Source of the DNA: JBDSKH01 sp050245915
GTDB lineage: Bacteria > Actinomycetota > Actinomycetes > Actinomycetales > Microbacteriaceae
DNA length: 64,000 nucleotides
Assembly (NCBI GenBank): GCA_050245915.1
Contig: JBFWWZ010000010.1
Coordinates: 1 to 64,000 of the forward strand
Direction: 5' to 3'
Positions 44,167 through 51,247 of the stretch are shown here, piece after piece. Within the stretch, counting starts at the first letter, position 1. Every line of letters begins with the position of its first letter. Made by a program: the position numbers and the translations under genes. Under the pieces are notes generated by a model that was not told the origin of the DNA, ran no database searches, and saw nothing but the letters and a program-made list of their open reading frames with translations.

Positions 44167-44354
44167 GCGCGCACCGCCGGGATCTTGAGCGTGGCGAGGA
44201 AGTCCACGAACGGCAGACCGCTCGCGGCCCAGGCGTCCAGCAGATGATCGGCGGTCGTCAGCTCCGCTTCGGGAGAGTCAGCGCGTACGACTTCAGCGCC
44301 GGTTTCGTCGCGCCAGTTGATCTCAGTGTCGTGAAGAGCCCACATTGGACGCAC
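44163..44354 (-). CDS. Prophage hypothetical protein, 63 aa
   Basis: 63 residues, MRPMWALHDTEINWRDETG at the start and a helical acid-rich middle. Overlaps its neighbours at both ends. Function unknown. Confidence 0.5.
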   Translation of the reverse strand: MRPMWALHDTEINWRDETGAEVVRADSPEAELTTADHLLDAWAASGLPFVDFLATLKIPAVRA

Positions 44355-44433
44355 CCCCCGCAGGGGTGAGTCCGGCGAACGCGGCGAGCAGGGTGTCGCG
44401 CTGTGCGTCGGTCAGAGGCGGGTACGCGGTCAT
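44323..44433 (-). CDS. Very short prophage ORF, 36 aa
   Basis: 36 residues beginning MTAYPPLTDAQRDTLLAAFAG. Its ATG overlaps the stop of the HTH gene (ATGA), the same coupling as the rest of the operon, which is the main support. No motif. Confidence 0.4.
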   Translation of the reverse strand: MTAYPPLTDAQRDTLLAAFAGLTPAGGASNVGSSRH

Positions 44434-44594
44434 GCGCCGACCGCCTCGCGCTGGAGGGTGTCCGGGTCCACGAACATGAGTCGCGGACCGACGCGCTCGG
44501 CGTTCACGATCCCGGCGTGCGCCCAACGGCGAGCAGTCCGGGGCGTAACGCCAACGGAACGGGCGAACTCCGAGATGGGTACGGAGCAAGACAT
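44430..44594 (-). CDS. MerR/excisionase-type helix-turn-helix protein
   Basis: 54 residues: ISEFARSVGVTPRTARRWAHAGIV is a classic winged-helix Xis/MerR-like HTH, with a wing VGPRLMFVDPDTL. First gene of the leftward replication operon; probably controls it or assists recombination directionality. ATG 44594 is chosen because GAAGGGA lies 9 nt upstream; a start seven codons earlier is possible. Confidence 0.7.
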   Translation of the reverse strand: MSCSVPISEFARSVGVTPRTARRWAHAGIVNAERVGPRLMFVDPDTLQREAVGA

Positions 44595-44815
44595 TAGATT
44601 TGGTCCCTTCGTCAATGGGACTGAGGCGGACTACCCCTGGGAGGGGTGGTGCATCGCACTCGGCAAACCCATTGCGGGACCAGCTCCTGTTTTGGCATTG
44701 CGCTACTTGCAGGAGGGGCCGGTAGCTCTCCGAACTGTTACCGCGTTGCGCGGGAGGGAATTCGGTTCGCTTCCTCAGTATGAAGTTGTGGCGGGACATA
44801 AGAGTCCCAGGAACA

Positions 44816-44845
44816 AGTATCGGACACTTCGGACATGAAAGTCAA
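44816..44845 (-). promoter_or_regulatory. Leftward prophage promoter
   Basis: On the minus strand TTGACT (44840-44845), an 18-bp spacer and GATACT (44816-44821). The spacer contains two TGTCCGA-type direct repeats, a possible repressor site. It lies about 220 bp above the HTH gene and would drive the replication operon. Confidence 0.45.
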
Positions 44846-44928
44846 GCCAGATTCGAACATCAGTACAAAATTGGCAGATAGTTGTTCTTCAACCCGAAAG
44901 CGCCATTGTTCGAGTCGGGATAGAACAA

Positions 44929-44955
44929 TGCCCCCCGACCGAAAGCCGGGGGGCA
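44929..44955 (-). terminator. Rho-independent terminator after the Xis-like gene
   Basis: TGCCCCCCG (44929-44937) pairs with CGGGGGGCA (44947-44955) with a 9-nt loop; on the minus strand it is followed by TTGTTCT. It lies 13 nt after the stop of the gene at 44969, separating the integrase group from the replication group. Confidence 0.7.
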
Positions 44956-44968
44956 GTTGTCCAGGTGT

Positions 44969-45142
44969 TCAGCGGTCCCAGGCTGGGAGCGTGTCAACCC
45001 AGGCTGACAGGTCGGAGTGCAGAACGATCGGTTCCCCCTCGGCATCCCGCGCAGGCAACACCCGACGCCGGATCGCATCGTTTACCATGTCCACTGGGAC
45101 AGCCGCGACCTTAGCCGCATCCTTGGGGGTGTACGCGATCAC
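44969..45142 (-). CDS. Small DNA-binding, excisionase-like protein
   Basis: 57 residues starting with GTG: IAYTPKDAAKVAAVPVDMVN and AIRRRVLPARDAEGEPIVLH, the helix-turn-helix plus wing of Xis/AlpA-like proteins, ending SAWVDTLPAWDR. The GTG overlaps the stop of the gene upstream (GTGA). Near a large serine integrase it is a candidate recombination directionality factor, which is inference. Confidence 0.6.
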   Translation of the reverse strand: MIAYTPKDAAKVAAVPVDMVNDAIRRRVLPARDAEGEPIVLHSDLSAWVDTLPAWDR

Positions 45143-45700
45143 GCGGCACCACCAATCGCGGAGAGAGCTGCGCTCAGCGCACCCACGAGTCCCCGCGCCT
45201 GCTCGGGCGTCACGTCGATGATTTCCTTGCCGACCCGCAGACAGAGCAACCGGTCGAACTCGGTCACGGTGCCCGGTGTGCGCTCATCGGGTTCACCGGG
45301 CAGCGGGTTCCCGTCCGGGTCCGCGTTCCAGTCGTCGGGCAGCGGGGCGCACAGGATCTTGGTCGCCTGCTCCACTCGGACGCTGACCCCTTCGGACGTC
45401 CAGTCTTGGCTGTAGTCCCAGATCAGGACGTCCGGTCCCTCGGCCTCCAGCTTGCGCTCGACGCCCCACGCCGGCACCGGCAGGGGACAGGCGGGGATCA
45501 GGGTGTGGAGCGCCACCCGCTCGAAGTACGTTGCACTCTTTCGCGGACTCGACATCGAAGGGGGTGAGCCCGTGATATGCCTCTGAGACCGCCTGCCAGC
45601 GGGCGTCCTCTTCGGAGAGAATCGGGCGCGAATACTCTTCGTACAGCGCGCCCACGTTGGACGCCCACGCACGAATCTCAGTACCGTTGTTGTTGCTCAT
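45139..45700 (-). pseudogene. Prophage hypothetical gene with apparent +1 frameshift
   Basis: The first frame starts at ATG 45700 behind AGGAG and codes MSNNNGTEIRAWASNVGALY to FDVESAKE near 45545, after which its sequence is shadow-like. The protein-like sequence continues in the +1 frame as ATYFERVALHTLIPACPLPV, VLIWDYSQDWTSEG and EFDRLLCLRVGKEII to 45139. Either one gene has shifted near the GCGAAAGAG run, or two overlapping genes exist with the second starting at ATG inside the first (MSSPRKSATYF). Function unknown. Confidence 0.55.
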
Positions 45701-45767
45701 TGCACAGCTCCTGTCTGTGTGTTGGGTGCGCCCCTACCCGGTTGCAACCGGGTAGGGGTTTATTTCG

Positions 45768-47144
45768 TCACGACCGCCATTCGATCGTCACGTCCTCAGG
45801 CTGGAACGCATTGCGCCCGCCCCGTCTAGTCGGGTGGATCGTCACCACCATGAGCGCGTCCACGATGCGACGCTTCTCGAGAATCGACATGCGGTCTCCC
45901 CAATGAGCCGCCACGTCCTTAGCGCCCGCGAGCGCGTTCACGACGGACCCGCCTTCCGCCGAGGCGATACGGACCTGTAGCGCGTCGAGCCGCTGTTGCA
46001 GTTTCTCTTTCTGAGTTCGCACAGCGGCAGCGGTCAGAGTTCCTTCCGAGTAGAGCTCCGCCAGCCCGTCCATCCGCGCCCGAATGTCCTGCGACTCCGC
46101 AGCGAGCGCCGACACGTCCTCTGACGGAGACAGCAACCGGAGAATGTCAGGCTGGGACAGTCGATCGAGAACAGCGGCCTCCACGATCGCGTCAACCCGT
46201 GCGAGGTTGCGGCGCACATCGAAGTTGCGACACTGATAGATCGGTGGGTGATCATTGCGCCCGTGGTTGTAGTCCAGCAGCACCTTCATCGTGTCGCCGC
46301 ACTTCCCGCAACGGTAGATCCCGGACCCGAGATACTTCAGCTTCTTGTCCCAGTTCTGGCTCTGGGATCTGACCGCTAGCGCCGTCTGAAACCTCTCCCA
46401 CGTCACCCGGTCCACGATCGGCGGCCAGTCGCCCTGTTCGGTCACCACGTCACCGAGATACGTTCTGACCCCAGCGTGGGCAGGGTTCGACACTCGAAGT
46501 CGGAGGTTCTGATAACTGAACGGGCGACCATTGAGCCCCACGATGCCGCGCCGCCCGAAGTCCTTCGCGATCCCGTACCAGGATTCGCCAGCAATGAATC
46601 GGTTGATCGCTTCCCGCACCACAGCCGCCTCAGATTCGACAATCGAGACCTTGCCGTCAATCCGGACGTAACCGTACGGTCGGGCCGCGAAATGACGGAC
46701 ACCCTTTCGGGCGCGTTCAAGGTTTGCGGTCTTCTGCCGCTCCCCTTTGTGTTCGACCTCGTATTGAGCCGCCTGCCCCAGCATTCCCGCCACCATGCGG
46801 CCCGAGGGGGTGGTCAGATCCAGGTCCCCCGATTTCACGGTGAAGATTCGGAGGTCGCTGGTCTTCGCCTTTTCGATCAGCCGAATCAGATCGGTCACCC
46901 GCCGATAGAGCCTGTCGGTGTGCCAGCAGATGATCGTGTCCACTTTGCCGGCCTCCACGTCTGCGACCAGCTCGAGGAACGCGGGCCGATCGCCCTTTGT
47001 GGCTGACTTGTCGTTGTCGACGTATTCGCGCTCGACTGTGAGCTCTTTTAGCTTCGCCAGCGTTCGGCAGTCTGCGAGTTGTCGGCTGACCGCGAGTGCT
47101 TCCCCGTCGCGGTCTAGGCTCTGCCGAGCGTAGATAACTGCCAT
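45768..47144 (-). CDS. Large serine recombinase (phage integrase)
   Basis: 458 residues: catalytic domain with S9 in IYARQSLD, Arg residues in DRLYRRVTDLIRL near 80 and GRMVAGMLGQAAQYEVE near 113; a recombinase domain (GVRHFAARPYGYVRID near 148); a zinc ribbon with YRCGKCG near 274 and a later YQCRN; and a C-terminal coiled coil (RTQKEKLQQRLDALQ). It catalyses attP x attB recombination. Its start is only 27 bp from the right junction, with the ssb 5' fragment's stop 4 nt upstream, so in the lysogen it may be read from the host ssb promoter. No strong ribosome site of its own. Confidence 0.93.
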   Translation of the reverse strand: MAVIYARQSLDRDGEALAVSRQLADCRTLAKLKELTVEREYVDNDKSATKGDRPAFLELVADVEAGKVDTIICWHTDRLYRRVTDLIRLIEKAKTSDLRIFTVKSGDLDLTTPSGRMVAGMLGQAAQYEVEHKGERQKTANLERARKGVRHFAARPYGYVRIDGKVSIVESEAAVVREAINRFIAGESWYGIAKDFGRRGIVGLNGRPFSYQNLRLRVSNPAHAGVRTYLGDVVTEQGDWPPIVDRVTWERFQTALAVRSQSQNWDKKLKYLGSGIYRCGKCGDTMKVLLDYNHGRNDHPPIYQCRNFDVRRNLARVDAIVEAAVLDRLSQPDILRLLSPSEDVSALAAESQDIRARMDGLAELYSEGTLTAAAVRTQKEKLQQRLDALQVRIASAEGGSVVNALAGAKDVAAHWGDRMSILEKRRIVDALMVVTIHPTRRGGRNAFQPEDVTIEWRS

Positions 47145-47148
47145 GCCG

Positions 47149-47241
47149 TCATGGTACTAATAGAACTGGCAGCCCGTTGCCGGTGACGATCTGCTTAGGG
47201 ATCGTGGCGACGAGTCCGGTGAGGGTGAGGGTGTCGGTCAT
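47149..47241 (-). pseudogene. ssb: 5' part of host ssb, cut off by prophage
   Basis: Starts at ATG 47241 behind a strong AGGAGG and codes MTDTLTLTGLVATIPKQIVT plus GNGL, the first OB-fold strand of SSB. At the junction it leaves ssb and adds PVLLVP from phage DNA before TGA at 47149-47151. The remainder of ssb is at 37289-37703. The resulting 30-residue leader ends 4 nt before the integrase ATG. Confidence 0.9.
47171..47175. other. Right attachment junction of prophage
   Basis: Core AGCCC. To its left TACTAATAGAACTGGC is element sequence; to its right GTTGCCGGTGACGATCTG is host ssb. Joining left host arm, core and right host arm recreates an uninterrupted ssb frame. Confidence 0.8.
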
Positions 47242-47295
47242 GGGAGTCCTCCTGAATCGGTGTGCCTGAAAGCGATGTGCCGAGAGACAGCGAGC

Positions 47296-47346
47296 CCGGA
47301 TGCCGGGGAGCGGCGCTCGTGCCGGGAAGCCGGCCCCGGCATCCGG
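47296..47346. promoter_or_regulatory. Long hairpin upstream of ssb
   Basis: CCGGATGCCGGGG (47296-47308) pairs perfectly with CCCCGGCATCCGG (47334-47346) over 13 bp. It lies about 55 bp above the ssb start. It may terminate transcription from upstream or act as an operator. Confidence 0.45.
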
Positions 47347-47378
47347 AGACCCCATGCTCGCCCCGCATGCCGCACGCG

Positions 47379-47417
47379 GAACGCCGCCCGGCCTCCGTGG
47401 TGGAGGGGGCGGCGTTC
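47379..47417 (-). terminator. Terminator of the 47438 gene
   Basis: GAACGCCGCCC (47379-47389) pairs perfectly with GGGCGGCGTTC (47407-47417), 20 nt after the stop of the gene at 47438. No T-tract is present, as is frequent in actinobacteria. Confidence 0.6.
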
Positions 47418-47437
47418 GACCGTGGTGTGAGGGAGGA

Positions 47438-47653
47438 CTAGTGCTCGCGGTACTCCGGCCAGTCCGACCCGGGCATCATGCTCGCGTGGAGCGCGCTCTT
47501 CGCGACCTCGAGGGTCGGATAGCTGCCCAGCACGGCATCGTCCCGCATCAGCCGCACCTCGTACCCGTCGGCGATGCGGTGGATCGAGCCGACCGCTCCG
47601 GCTGTTCCGAATGCCACCCAGCGCTGATCCGTGACGGTGTACCTGTCGCTCAT
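47438..47653 (-). CDS. Small protein of unknown function, 71 aa
   Basis: 71 residues, MSDRYTVTDQRWVAFGTAG at the start, then IHRIADGYEVRLMRDD and a C-terminal acidic SDWPEYREH. Beta-rich, soluble. AAGGAG lies 7 nt before ATG 47653; the ATG one codon earlier is less well spaced. Widely conserved look in Microbacteriaceae, no known role. Confidence 0.65.
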   Translation of the reverse strand: MSDRYTVTDQRWVAFGTAGAVGSIHRIADGYEVRLMRDDAVLGSYPTLEVAKSALHASMMPGSDWPEYREH

Positions 47654-47727
47654 CATCGAGCTCCTTTCGTGGTCTCTCCGCACGCTACGCCGCCGGGGCG
47701 ACCGTGTCGATGGAACCCAGGCGAAGC

Positions 47728-48255
47728 TCAGGTCGCCTTCACGTACTGCGCGTAGGACTTGCGGATCTTGTTCACCTTCGGCAGGGCGACCGCCAGGCAG
47801 TATCCCTGGTTCGGATTCTTCGCGAAGAAGTCCTGGTGATACTGCTCGGCATCCCACCAGTCGCCGAGCTTCAGAATCGTCGTGACGATCCCGCCGTCCC
47901 AGTACTCCGCTGCCCGGTCGCGCGCGGCCTCGAACAGCTGCTTCTGCTCGTCATCCGCATAGAACATCGCCGAGCGGTACTGGGAGCCGACGTCGTTGCC
48001 CTGCCGGTTGAGCTGGCGCGGGTCGTGCAGTGAGAAGAAGACGTCGAGGATCACCGTCTCGGGGATCACGGTCTCGTCGAACACGACCTTGACCGCCTCG
48101 GCGTGCCCGGTCTCCCCCGTGCAGACCTCGTCGTAGGTGGGGTGGGCCGTCGACCCGCCGGTGTAGCCGGACACGACATCCTGGACCCCGTCGAGCGTTC
48201 GGTAGACGGCGTCGAGGCACCAGAAGCAGCCTCCGGCGAGAACGAATGTGCGCAT
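47728..48255 (-). CDS. msrA: Peptide-methionine (S)-S-oxide reductase
   Basis: Repairs methionine S-sulfoxide in oxidised proteins. 175 residues; the catalytic Cys lies in AGGCFWCLDAV at residues 8-18, followed by the family's SGYTGG, HAEAVKVVFD and DPRQLNRQGNDVGSQYRSA. The C-terminal part QGYCLAVALPKVNK has a Cys that could serve as resolving residue. Leaderless start: TAGGGT (48262-48267, minus strand) 6 nt before ATG. Divergent from the aldo/keto reductase across 22 bp. Confidence 0.92.
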   Translation of the reverse strand: MRTFVLAGGCFWCLDAVYRTLDGVQDVVSGYTGGSTAHPTYDEVCTGETGHAEAVKVVFDETVIPETVILDVFFSLHDPRQLNRQGNDVGSQYRSAMFYADDEQKQLFEAARDRAAEYWDGGIVTTILKLGDWWDAEQYHQDFFAKNPNQGYCLAVALPKVNKIRKSYAQYVKAT

Positions 48256-48277
48256 GACTGAACCCTAGGCTGGCAGC
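48256..48277. promoter_or_regulatory. Back-to-back leaderless promoters, msrA and aldo/keto reductase
   Basis: The 22-bp gap holds ACCCTAGGCT: minus-strand TAGGGT (48262-48267) for msrA and plus-strand TAGGCT (48266-48271) for the reductase, each 6 nt from its start and sharing 2 bp. Mutual exclusion of the two promoters is expected. Confidence 0.6.
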
Positions 48278-49294
48278 ATGCTCCTCCACACGCAGTACGT
48301 CGCCGCCGCCGACCGTTACGCCTCGATGCCCTATGTGCGCTCGGGCCGCAGCGGGCTGAAACTCCCCCGCATCTCGCTCGGGCTGTGGAACAACTTCGGC
48401 AGCGACCGGCCGCTCGACGTGCAGCGTGCGATCCTGCGCCGGGCGTTCGACCTCGGGGTGACGCACTTCGACCTGGCCAACAACTACGGACCCGTCAACG
48501 GCGCCGCCGAGCGCAACTTCGGCACGATCCTGCACGACGACTTCCTGCCATACCGGGACGAGCTGATCATCTCGACGAAGGCCGGCTACGACATGTGGGA
48601 GGGCCCGTACGGCGAGTGGGGGTCGCGCAAGTACCTGCTCGCATCGCTCGACCAGTCGCTGACGCGCATGGGCCTCGACTACGTCGACATCTTCTACTCG
48701 CACCGGCCCGACCCGGAGACCCCTGTCGAGGAGACGATGGGCGCCCTCGCCCATGCGGTGCGGCAGGGCAAGGCGCTCTACGCGGGCATCTCGAACTACG
48801 ACCCCGACCAGACCCGCGCGGCCGCGAAGGCGCTCACGGCCGAAGGCGTGCCGCTCCTCATCCACCAGCCGCGCTACAACATGTTCGACCGCCGGATGGA
48901 GAACGGCCTGCTCGCGGCCCTCGACGAGGTGCAGGCCGGCAGCATCGTGTTCTCGCCGCTCGCCCAGGGCATGCTGACCGACCGCTACCTGAACGGCATC
49001 CCCCAGGGATCGCGGGTCGCCGAGGGCCGCTGGATGACCGAGAAGAACATCACCGAGGCCTACCTGGAGCGCGCCCGCGGCCTGAACGAGATCGCGAAGG
49101 GACGCGGCCAGACGCTCGCGCAACTCGCTCTCACCTGGGTGCTGCGGCATCCGCAGGTCACCAGCGCGCTCATCGGGGCGTCGAGCGTGGCGCAGCTGGA
49201 GGACTCGCTGAAGACCCTCGAGTTCCCGGACCTCACCGCCGACGAACTCGCCGCCATCGAGCCGTTCGCCGTCCACGGAACCGAGAACGGCTAG
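48278..49294 (+). CDS. Aldo/keto reductase, YghZ-like
   Basis: 338-residue NADPH-dependent TIM-barrel reductase. Tetrad residues are visible in THFDLANNYGP (Asp, Tyr), ISTKAGYDMW (Lys) and FYSHRPDPET (His). The opening and the GSRKYLLASLDQSLTRMGLDYVD-type stretch place it in the YghZ/L-glyceraldehyde 3-phosphate reductase branch, which removes reactive aldehydes. Divergent from msrA, which fits a stress context. The next gene starts right after its stop. Confidence 0.88.
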   Translation: MLLHTQYVAAADRYASMPYVRSGRSGLKLPRISLGLWNNFGSDRPLDVQRAILRRAFDLGVTHFDLANNYGPVNGAAERNFGTILHDDFLPYRDELIISTKAGYDMWEGPYGEWGSRKYLLASLDQSLTRMGLDYVDIFYSHRPDPETPVEETMGALAHAVRQGKALYAGISNYDPDQTRAAAKALTAEGVPLLIHQPRYNMFDRRMENGLLAALDEVQAGSIVFSPLAQGMLTDRYLNGIPQGSRVAEGRWMTEKNITEAYLERARGLNEIAKGRGQTLAQLALTWVLRHPQVTSALIGASSVAQLEDSLKTLEFPDLTADELAAIEPFAVHGTENG

Positions 49295-50224
49295 GTGGGC
49301 TACCTCTACGCGCTGCTGGCGGCGGCGCTGTTCGGCGCCAACGGGTCGCTCGCGAAGCTCATCATCGAGGCGGGGCTCTCGCCGATGCAGCTGACGCAGT
49401 TCCGCACGCTCGGCACCGCGGTGCTCGCCGGTGGCATCCTGCTCATCACCGACCGGCAGGCGTTCAGGATGCCGCCCCGCCGCCTGCTGATCATGGCCGT
49501 CCTCGGGGTGGTCGGCGTCGCCCTTCTGCAGTGGACGTATGCAGCGGCGATCCAGCTGCTCCCCGTCGGCATCGCCCTGCTGCTGGAGTACACCGCGGTG
49601 CTGATGGTGGCGCTGTTCGCGTTCTTCGTGTTCCGGGAGCGGGTGAAGCCGCGGATCTGGGTGGCGATCGGGCTGGTGCTCGCCGGACTCGCGGTGGTGG
49701 CGCAGATCTGGGCGAGCGACCTGAACGGTCTGGGCGTCATCCTGGCCATCGCGGCGGCGGTGACGCTGGCGTTCTACTTCCTCGTCGGCGAGCGTCAGGT
49801 CGGTGCGACCTCGCCGATGGCGGTGGCGTTCTGGACGATGACCTTCGCGACCGCGTTCTGGGCGCTGTTCAGCGGGTGGTGGACGCTCACGCCCGCGAGC
49901 TTCGCGGCGCCGGTGCAGCTCGGCGGAGCGGCGGGCGAGCTCGCGCTGCCGCTGGTGATCCCGCTGGTCGTCACGGTGGTGCTGGGGTCGTTCGCGCCGT
50001 TCCTGCTGTCGTTCAACGCACTGAAGCACCTCACGGCGACGGCGGCGGGGATCGTCGCGTCGTCGGAGGTGCTGTTCGCGTTCGTCGTGGCGTGGCTATG
50101 GCTGGGCGAGCAGCTCTCGCTGCTGCAGGTGGCGGGGGCTGCGGTGGTGCTGGCCGGCATCGTGCTGGCACAGACGGCCCGCTCCGCGAAGACGGTGGTG
50201 GACGCGGACCTCGCACTGCGATAG
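49295..50224 (+). CDS. EamA/DMT-family transporter
   Basis: 309 residues with ten membrane segments in two EamA repeats; AALFGANGSLAKLII near residue 9 and FAFVVAWLWLGEQLS near 260 are typical. GTG 49295 immediately follows the TAG of the reductase gene, so both share one message and translation may re-initiate. Probable metabolite exporter; substrate unknown. Confidence 0.85.
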   Translation: MGYLYALLAAALFGANGSLAKLIIEAGLSPMQLTQFRTLGTAVLAGGILLITDRQAFRMPPRRLLIMAVLGVVGVALLQWTYAAAIQLLPVGIALLLEYTAVLMVALFAFFVFRERVKPRIWVAIGLVLAGLAVVAQIWASDLNGLGVILAIAAAVTLAFYFLVGERQVGATSPMAVAFWTMTFATAFWALFSGWWTLTPASFAAPVQLGGAAGELALPLVIPLVVTVVLGSFAPFLLSFNALKHLTATAAGIVASSEVLFAFVVAWLWLGEQLSLLQVAGAAVVLAGIVLAQTARSAKTVVDADLALR

Positions 50225-50249
50225 CGATGTCGGTGTGCGATGTCGGTGG

Positions 50250-50265
50250 TCGAACGTATGTTCGA
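50250..50265. promoter_or_regulatory. LexA (SOS) box
   Basis: TCGAACGTATGTTCGA is a perfect 16-bp palindrome fitting the actinobacterial LexA consensus CGAACRNRYGTTCG. It contains the predicted -10 TATGTT (50257-50262) of the next gene, whose ATG is at 50269, so bound LexA would fully block transcription. Confidence 0.85.
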
Positions 50266-50268
50266 ATC

Positions 50269-50523
50269 ATGGACCTCCTCGAACGACCCGCTCCCCTGCC
50301 CCTCCGGCGCACGGCGCCGCGGGGGCTCGACATCGTCCCGCGCCGCGGAGCCCTGTGGCGGATCGCGCGTGCCGACGGCGTCGTGCTCGGCTACGTCGAG
50401 CGCGTCGACGACGAGACGGGTGCCCACTACCGAAGCAAGCGCCTCGTGGCGCGCGCGGCCGCCTTCGACGTGATCGGCGAATTCGGGGTTCCCGATGATG
50501 CCGTCGAATCCCTGCGAGCCTGA
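50269..50523 (+). CDS. Small SOS-regulated protein of unknown function
   Basis: 84 residues, basic: RRTAPRGLDIVPRRGALWRI near 14-33, then ARADGVVLGYVERV and HYRSKRLVARAAAFDVIGE. No membrane segment, so it does not resemble known actinobacterial SOS division inhibitors such as DivS or ChiZ, which are membrane proteins. Start and promoter lie within and just after a perfect LexA box, so induction by DNA damage is strongly expected. Role unknown; a DNA-binding or repair accessory role is only a guess. Confidence 0.8.
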   Translation: MDLLERPAPLPLRRTAPRGLDIVPRRGALWRIARADGVVLGYVERVDDETGAHYRSKRLVARAAAFDVIGEFGVPDDAVESLRA

Positions 50524-50558
50524 GCGGCGATCCCGGGATCGCGACGTATCGTGCCCGC

Positions 50559-51179
50559 ATGCAGTGGTGGACGAACTTCCTGACCTGGCTCCGAACCGAC
50601 GACGGGCAGAGCGCGATCTTCAGCGCGGTCGTGCTGTTCGTCGCGATCCTCGTCGCGGGGGTGATCGCCGCCCTCATCGGCCGCAGCGGAACGCGCCGGC
50701 TCGTGCGGCAGCGCGACCAGGAGACCCGTGCCTCTGCGGTCGCCGCGCTCGTCACCGCAGGCAAGTCCGCAGCGACCTGGCACAGCCTGTCACCCGCCGC
50801 CAAAGAGCACTCCGAGGCTCTCGCCGCCGCCGCCGACATCCAGGTTCGGCTGCTGCCGATCTCCGGCGCCGCGCTCGCCGCGGACTGGGCGGAGTACCAG
50901 CTCGACGATATGCGCACGAACTCGGTGAACTACAGCTTCCAGGCCGATCAGACCCTCGACGAATACCGGGACCGCCTCGTGCGCTGGCTGCACAAACCGT
51001 CGAAAGCCAAGAAGCTGTTCGCCGAAGACCTCGACCGCTGGCGTTACGACACCCACCAGCCCGACCCGGTCGCGCTCGAGCAGCAGCGCTGGGCCGAAGA
51101 GCAGTTCACGGCGACGACGAACACCGAGCCGGAGCGCGCGTCCGAGTTGCCGTTGCTCGGGCCGACGTCGAAGAGCTAG
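50559..51179 (+). CDS. Single-pass membrane protein of unknown function
   Basis: 206 residues. Residues about 19-41 (AIFSAVVLFVAILVAGVIAAL) form one membrane segment near the N-terminus; the rest is a cytoplasmic helical domain rich in Ala/Glu with RLVRWLHKPSKAKKLFAEDL near 145. Leaderless start with TATCGT (50547-50552) 6 nt upstream. I do not recognise the family. Confidence 0.7.
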   Translation: MQWWTNFLTWLRTDDGQSAIFSAVVLFVAILVAGVIAALIGRSGTRRLVRQRDQETRASAVAALVTAGKSAATWHSLSPAAKEHSEALAAAADIQVRLLPISGAALAADWAEYQLDDMRTNSVNYSFQADQTLDEYRDRLVRWLHKPSKAKKLFAEDLDRWRYDTHQPDPVALEQQRWAEEQFTATTNTEPERASELPLLGPTSKS

Positions 51180-51180
51180 G

Positions 51181-51247
51181 TTTCGACACGCGGCTCCGCC
51201 GCTACTCACCCAGCGCGACACGCGGCTCCGCCGCTCCTCACCCAGCG
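51181..51247. repeat. REP-like palindromic repeat, two tandem units
   Basis: TTTCGACACGC, hairpin GGCTCCGCC and CTACTCACCCAGC at 51181-51214, then a second GACACGC unit with CTCCTCACCCAGC at 51216-51247. Between convergent genes like the other copies (8238, 10931, 21042). Confidence 0.8.

Larger units (their letters stand above)
44595..44968. other. Prophage control region without genes
   Basis: This 374-bp gap, AT-richer than the host, holds a leftward promoter (44816-44845) and a terminator (44929-44955). Direct copies of TGTCCGA-like motif lie between -35 and -10. I see no supportable gene on either strand. Confidence 0.5.
37704..47175. mobile_element. Deleted prophage / serine-integrase element in ssb
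   Basis: A 9.47-kb insertion between two halves of ssb, bounded by a shared AGCCC. All but one of its genes lie on the minus strand, with lower GC and different codon choice than the flanks. It keeps a large serine recombinase, an Xis-like and an HTH protein, a RepA-like ATPase, a P27-type small terminase, a tape-measure protein and a tail fibre fragment. Large terminase, portal, capsid, major tail and lysis genes are absent, so it is a remnant or a satellite-like element rather than a complete phage. Confidence 0.85.

Noticed and set aside
44458..44838. Plus-strand gene in the prophage control region
   Set aside because: It runs antisense to the HTH gene, has no ribosome site and no protein-like pattern; promoter and operator elements fill the region instead.
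45768..47144. Serine recombinase as a transposon resolvase or IS607-type transposase
   Set aside because: Length, recombinase domain, zinc ribbon and coiled coil are those of large serine integrases, and its attachment junctions split ssb.
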